Shown here: positions 60,278-64,000 of the stretch, in pieces
How positions within the stretch are numbered: position 1 is the stretch's first letter
Layout: each line of letters opens with the position of its first letter
DNA from: an uncultured Gammaproteobacteria bacterium
GTDB taxonomy: Bacteria; Pseudomonadota; Gammaproteobacteria; Steroidobacterales; UBA11654
Assembly: GCA_902595845.1 (NCBI GenBank)
Contig: CACJRN010000002.1
Coordinates: forward strand, 1-64,000
Direction of reading: 5' to 3'
DNA: 64,000 nucleotides
Program-made: the position numbers and the translations under genes
The notes under the pieces: generated by a model
The model's input: only the letters and a program-made list of their open reading frames with translations
What the model was told of the DNA's origin: nothing
Databases searched by the model: none

Positions 60278-61219
60278 CTAGCCCAAGATAATTTGATCAA
60301 TCTTTTCCATCTCTTCGTCTGACATCGTCCAAGATATTGCTTCTATATTTTGAATCATTTGTTCAGCTGATGTTGCACCTACGAGAACCGATGCAACCAT
60401 CTTCCTTTTTGCTACCCATGCGAGAGAAATCTCAAGTAGAGATCTATTTATTTCATTTCCGAATTTTTCAACTTTATCGATCAGATTGAACCATTCATCA
60501 GAGGTGAATGCACCTTTCCATAGTGCCAATCTTGTTCCTTTTTCTGGATCCACTCCTCTTTTTATCTTGCCAGTTAGGAATCCACTTTCTAAAGGAAAGT
60601 AGGGGAGAATAGAGACATTGCTCTCCTCACAAACTGGAAGTAAATCTTCTTCCATATATCTTGTCAGCATGCTGTATCTTGATTGAATTGAAACAAATTG
60701 ACTAAAGCTATTTTCAATCGAAACATTCACACTGTCACTCATTTGATCGGCGTTGAAGTTTGATGCTCCAATGTATCTAACCTTTCCGCTTTGGATAAGA
60801 TCTTCAAGCGTTCTCAAGGTTTCTTCAATGGGTGTTTCTGCATCAGGAAAATGCATTTGATATAAATCTATGTAATCTGTATCTAGAGATTTCAGACTGT
60901 TTTCAACAGCATCAACTATATATTTTCTAGTCCCACCTCCCTTGATTGAATTCCTCCCAGTTGCTGGGTCTGTACCAAATTTTGTTGCTAGAATTACTTT
61001 ATCTCTTATTCCTTTAATTGCCTTTCCAGTGATGACCTCTGATTTACCCTTCATACCGCCATATGTCGGTGCAGTATCAATGCAATTGACACCATTATCA
61101 ATGGCAGCTTTTATAGTATTGATGCTCTTATCTTCATCACAAAAGAACCCAAAATTCAGGGCGCCTAAAGTGATGATAGGAAGTTTCAATTCCGTATTTT
61201 TAAGATTTCTATATTCCAT
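60278..61219 (-). CDS. Aldo/keto reductase
   Basis: The 313-residue (alpha/beta)8 NADPH-dependent oxidoreductase has the catalytic tetrad: Asp and Tyr in CIDTAPTYGG, Lys in VILATKFGTD, His in DLYQMHFPDAET. Family motifs VRYIGASNFNADQM and the C-terminal ASVLVGATSAEQM are present. Substrate not known. Stand-alone leftward gene, convergent with MOSC and divergent from the following SDR. Confidence 0.9.
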   Translation of the reverse strand: MEYRNLKNTELKLPIITLGALNFGFFCDEDKSINTIKAAIDNGVNCIDTAPTYGGMKGKSEVITGKAIKGIRDKVILATKFGTDPATGRNSIKGGGTRKYIVDAVENSLKSLDTDYIDLYQMHFPDAETPIEETLRTLEDLIQSGKVRYIGASNFNADQMSDSVNVSIENSFSQFVSIQSRYSMLTRYMEEDLLPVCEESNVSILPYFPLESGFLTGKIKRGVDPEKGTRLALWKGAFTSDEWFNLIDKVEKFGNEINRSLLEISLAWVAKRKMVASVLVGATSAEQMIQNIEAISWTMSDEEMEKIDQIILG

Positions 61220-61288
61220 ATATCAATAAAGTATAATCTACTTTAGTATCTATATTGTTGGAATTATTTTTACTTTCAAAGATATCTT

Positions 61289-62098
61289 ATGGCGACAGTT
61301 GTAATTACTGGCAGTACGAAAGGAATTGGTAGGGGACTAGCCAATGAATTCGCTCGTCTTGGCCATAATGTCGTTATATCCAGCAGAAGTGAAGATGACA
61401 TAATCAATGTCTCTGAACAAATGAATAGCAACTATGAAGGCAGCGTAATTGGCCAGGCATGTGACATATCAAAAAAACGTGAATTAGAAGCACTCTGGCA
61501 ATTGGCTAAATCTGAGTTTGGAACAGTAGATTATTGGATCAATAACGCAGGTTTTGCATCAAGCTACAACAAAGTTCATAAGGTTCCTCAAGACTTGGTA
61601 TCGTCGATGATAAGCACAAATTCATTGGGAACCGTTTTGGGGTCCCAAGTCGCAGTCAATGGATTCAGGAGTCAAGGTCAAGGTAGTTTATATAACATGC
61701 TTGGAGGTAGTTATGACGGAAAGTTTCTTACTCCAGGTATGGGTATATATAGCTCTACAAAAGCAAGTATCAATATACTGACAAAGTATTTAGTCGAAGA
61801 GAATAAAAACACTGGCGTTACAATTGCAAGCATCAGCCCTGGAGTACTCATTACAGAAAACTGGCTCAATGAGCAGAAGAAATTGAGCCAAGATGAGTGG
61901 GAAAAAGCACGACCAACGGCAAACATAATTTGTGACCATGTAGAGACAGTTGCTCCTTGGATAGTCTCAGAAATCCTCAAAAATAACAAAAGTGGTATTA
62001 GAATTGCATGGATGCCGTTTCAAAAGATACTTTTAAGGTTTTTTAAGGCAAAAATACTCAGACAGAGTAGAGATGTGTTATCAAGGTACGGTATTTAG
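61289..62098 (+). CDS. Short-chain dehydrogenase/reductase
   Basis: The 269-residue SDR has cofactor motif TGSTKGIGRGLANEFA, WINNAGFASS, LYNMLGGSYDGK in place of the usual Ser motif region and YSSTKAS as catalytic Tyr/Lys. PGVLITENWL follows. The serine position of the triad is not obvious (NMLGGS), so either the Ser of GGS serves or activity differs. Divergent from the aldo/keto reductase gene across 69 bases. Substrate unknown. Confidence 0.87.
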   Translation: MATVVITGSTKGIGRGLANEFARLGHNVVISSRSEDDIINVSEQMNSNYEGSVIGQACDISKKRELEALWQLAKSEFGTVDYWINNAGFASSYNKVHKVPQDLVSSMISTNSLGTVLGSQVAVNGFRSQGQGSLYNMLGGSYDGKFLTPGMGIYSSTKASINILTKYLVEENKNTGVTIASISPGVLITENWLNEQKKLSQDEWEKARPTANIICDHVETVAPWIVSEILKNNKSGIRIAWMPFQKILLRFFKAKILRQSRDVLSRYGI

Positions 62099-62693
62099 TC
62101 TAAATCAAAGTTTTTTTCTTTATAACATAATAAAAAAGCACAAATTATCAATAAAAGAGCATTTGATGGGTATTTCTACCCAGAAATGATGATTGCAACA
62201 CTGATTTACAGATATTTGATAGAGATCACATGATATCAATATTTATTAGTGGGCTATTTTTAGCAATATTTCCAAATCTGTATAAATATTTAAATTTATT
62301 AAAAAGTAGAAAAGTATTTATTCCAGATATTTTTAATTTTTAGTCAATTTTTAATAAGAAATATAATATACATTACATATGTCATATAAATAACTGATAT
62401 ATGTGATATAAATAACATTAAAATAATATATAAAAACTTTACATAATATATATTATACGCATATATATATACCTAAAATAAGGCTTTAATAAGCACACTA
62501 TTCTTATAAATAAAGGGCTTTTATTAGGTTTTTATGGGTATTTAGGGAGCCCTTTAGAACTGGTTATAACAATTATAAAGGTTGGGGATATGGTAAAATT
62601 AACCATAAATAAGAGAGATTCATCTGCAAAAGAAATAAATTGACGTTATGGCCAATACAATCATCAAATATCAATTTATTTGGCTTATAAACT
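62099..62693. repeat. AT-rich intergenic region with a 22-base-phased direct repeat
   Basis: No convincing gene is seen in these 595 bases. Contents: two copies of an 18-base sequence (ATATGTCATATAAATAAC at 62377-62394; one mismatch at 62399-62416), spaced exactly 22 bases apart; TA-rich runs around 62447-62472; and an inverted repeat TAAAGGGCT (62511-62519) with AGCCCTTTA (62548-62556). A 37-codon ATG ORF (62230-62343) and a 17-codon ORF (62590-62643) exist but lack convincing support. The repeat may be a regulator site for ligA or a remnant of something else. Confidence 0.5.
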
Positions 62694-64000
62694 ATGACTG
62701 ATCAAGATCCCAAACTAATGAAGACAACTGAACTGGTGTCATTCTTGAAAGAAGCTTCGCTCGCCTATAGGAATGGATCACCAATTATTGATGATCACAC
62801 CTATGACCATGTTTTCTTGTCTGAACTTGAAGCACGTGATCCCAATCATCCTTTTTTAACCGAGATGGAAGCAGAGCCTGATTTTGGTTCTGGCAAGCTT
62901 AAGCATCCTAGGCCCATGTTGAGTATTGAAAAATCATATTCAGTAGAAGAGACAAAAAAATGGGTGAATCGCATCAACAAAGAAGCACAAAAGAAAAACA
63001 TCAATGAGGATGAGATTAATGTCATTGCGACACCAAAATTGGATGGTCTAGCCGCTTATTTTCGAGAGGATGGTTTATTGGCAACTCGAGGTGATGGGAA
63101 TCACGGAAATGACATCACGTCTTGTTTTGAGAAAGGAGTGGTCAATCTTGATATTGAGGCACCAGGTGTTGGTGAAGTGGTCATGACCAATGAGTATTTT
63201 GAGAAAAATCTAAAAAAACTGGGCTATGCACACCCAAGAAACATTTGCGTTGGCGTGGTGAATTCTGATGATGTCAATGAAGATTTTAAGCTGGCATTGA
63301 ATGATGGAGCAATACGTTTTGTCCCCTACTCTAAGTTAAATCGATGGGAAGGAAGTTTTCAAGAACTGATCGAAAATCATGAAACCATTCAAGAGCAAGT
63401 ATTAAAAGCGTGCGAATACCCAACGGATGGTGTCGTTGTTGAGATCACACACAATGATTTAAAGGAATCGCTTGGCCATACAACGCATCATTACAGATGG
63501 CAAATTGCATTGAAGCAGCGTTCGATAGCAAAAGAAACAACAATCAAAAACATTATTTGGCAAACAAAGCGAACAGGAAGAGTCACACCAGTTTTAGAAG
63601 TGGAGACGATCGAACTTTCAGGTGCAAAAGTCTCTCGTGTGACAGCTCATCATGCTGGCAATGTGAAGTCTCTTGGGCTCGGAAAGGGAGCAATAATTTC
63701 AGTTGAAAGGTCTGGTGAGGTAATTCCTAAGATTGTGGATGTGGTTAAATCCATTCCTAATCCTGAAATTGCAACCATTTGTGATTCATGCGGTGAAAGC
63801 TTAGTCTGGCAAAGAGATTTTCTGATGTGTGTCAATCATACTGGATGCCCTGCACAAGTTGAAAATGCATTGGAACACTTTTTTAAAATACATGGTCAAG
63901 TCGATGGATTTGGCTCCAAGAGTATTGCAAAGCTTGTTGAGGGAGGCATTGATACCCTTCAGAAAATATATGCTTCTAATGAAGAGGACTTTATAAGTGT
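62694..64000 (+). CDS. Divergent NAD-dependent DNA ligase (3' end outside window)
   Basis: The frame is open from ATG 62694 to the window end and is missing from the ORF track. About 435 residues are visible. Domain Ia-like start (IIDDHTYDHVFLSELEARDP), KHPRPMLSIEKSYS, adenylation motif KLDGLA with Lys at residue 115 (as in E. coli LigA), ATRGDGNHGNDIT, GEVVM, then the OB-like GLGKGAIISVERSGEVIP and the zinc finger CDSCGESLVWQ...CVNHTGCPAQ (four Cys intact). An HhH region starts at the end (VDGFGSKSIAKLV). Sequence between motifs differs from typical LigA and is a few residues shorter, so I leave out a gene symbol; it may be the sole ligase or a second one. Confidence 0.88.
   Translation, partial: MTDQDPKLMKTTELVSFLKEASLAYRNGSPIIDDHTYDHVFLSELEARDPNHPFLTEMEAEPDFGSGKLKHPRPMLSIEKSYSVEETKKWVNRINKEAQKKNINEDEINVIATPKLDGLAAYFREDGLLATRGDGNHGNDITSCFEKGVVNLDIEAPGVGEVVMTNEYFEKNLKKLGYAHPRNICVGVVNSDDVNEDFKLALNDGAIRFVPYSKLNRWEGSFQELIENHETIQEQVLKACEYPTDGVVVEITHNDLKESLGHTTHHYRWQIALKQRSIAKETTIKNIIWQTKRTGRVTPVLEVETIELSGAKVSRVTAHHAGNVKSLGLGKGAIISVERSGEVIPKIVDVVKSIPNPEIATICDSCGESLVWQRDFLMCVNHTGCPAQVENALEHFFKIHGQVDGFGSKSIAKLVEGGIDTLQKIYASNEEDFIS

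Noticed and set aside
62230-62343. 37-codon ORF in the gap before ligA
   Set aside because: Composition simply reflects AT-rich DNA, with no clear ribosome-binding site or partner gene.
62590-62643. 17-codon ORF upstream of ligA as a leader peptide
   Set aside because: No regulatory codon run, no attenuator hairpin after it, and AT-rich sequence makes such ORFs common by chance.

Overview
This window is 64 kb of AT-rich, gene-dense bacterial chromosome. It most likely comes from a marine, oligotrophic gammaproteobacterium; a SAR86-like lineage is my guess, not something the sequence proves. Support for this includes a gammaproteobacterial housekeeping set (mazG, uvrC, pgsA, yajQ, complete system I ccmABCDEFGHI, a BaeSR/Spy-type envelope stress module), three large TonB-dependent receptors, a sodium/glucose symporter, many small secreted VOC/SnoaL-like proteins, and very tight packing. 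Four convergent gene pairs end within 0-6 bp of each other. I see no insertion sequence, integrase, prophage or CRISPR array.

Layout. (1) 1-5.2 kb: 3' part of mazG, then uvrC, pgsA, a DUF885 protein and a small membrane protein, all rightward. (2) 5.2-16.9 kb, leftward: a type I secretion cassette of a ~2,500-residue surface protein (cadherin-like repeats, FG-GAP repeats, a serralysin-type zinc protease, RTX-like blocks, and an N-terminal lipobox), then TolC-, ABC- and HlyD-type components. (3) 17-20.5 kb: four metabolic/redox genes. (4) 20.5-22.7 kb: a ~250 nt leader with strong hairpins, then glnK-amt. (5) 22.8-31.9 kb: a sugar-utilisation locus of a LacI regulator, a perfect LacI-type palindrome, a TonB receptor, a GH3 glucosidase, a Na+/sugar symporter and glucokinase. 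Together they describe uptake and hydrolysis of a beta-glucan-like oligosaccharide, glucose import and phosphorylation. (6) 32-39.5 kb: a ferritin-like protein, a second TonB receptor divergent from an unrecognised 778-residue protein, a cluster of tiny unannotated ORFs, DoxX, a SnoaL-like protein and yajQ. (7) 39.5-46.3 kb: tRNA-Gly, a secreted VOC protein, an amidohydrolase, a proline dehydrogenase-like protein, a third TonB receptor, tRNA-Cys and tRNA-Leu. (8) 46.3-51.3 kb: alpha/beta hydrolase, HupE/UreJ, DUF6512, BaeSR-like two-component system and a divergent Spy-like protein. (9) 51.3-62.1 kb: an MDR oxidoreductase, the ccm cytochrome c maturation operon (ccmA apparently starting at ATT; ccmD missed by the ORF track), then small genes, MOSC, AKR and SDR. 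(10) 62.1-64 kb: an AT-rich 0.6 kb gap with a direct repeat, then the 5' part of a divergent NAD-dependent DNA ligase that runs off the end.

The main integrative observation is that uvrC-pgsA-tRNA-Gly(GCC)-tRNA-Cys(GCA)-tRNA-Leu(UAA), contiguous in E. coli as uvrC-pgsA-glyW-cysT-leuZ, is present here in the same order and orientation but pulled apart. About 36 kb of accessory genes lie between pgsA and tRNA-Gly, and 6.5 kb lie between tRNA-Gly and tRNA-Cys. The secretion cassette, nitrogen genes and sugar locus therefore occupy what looks like an expanded ancestral block. Other items worth a second look are the structured glnK leader, the phased repeats upstream of spy, the small-ORF cluster at 37.3-37.8 kb and the ATT start of ccmA.
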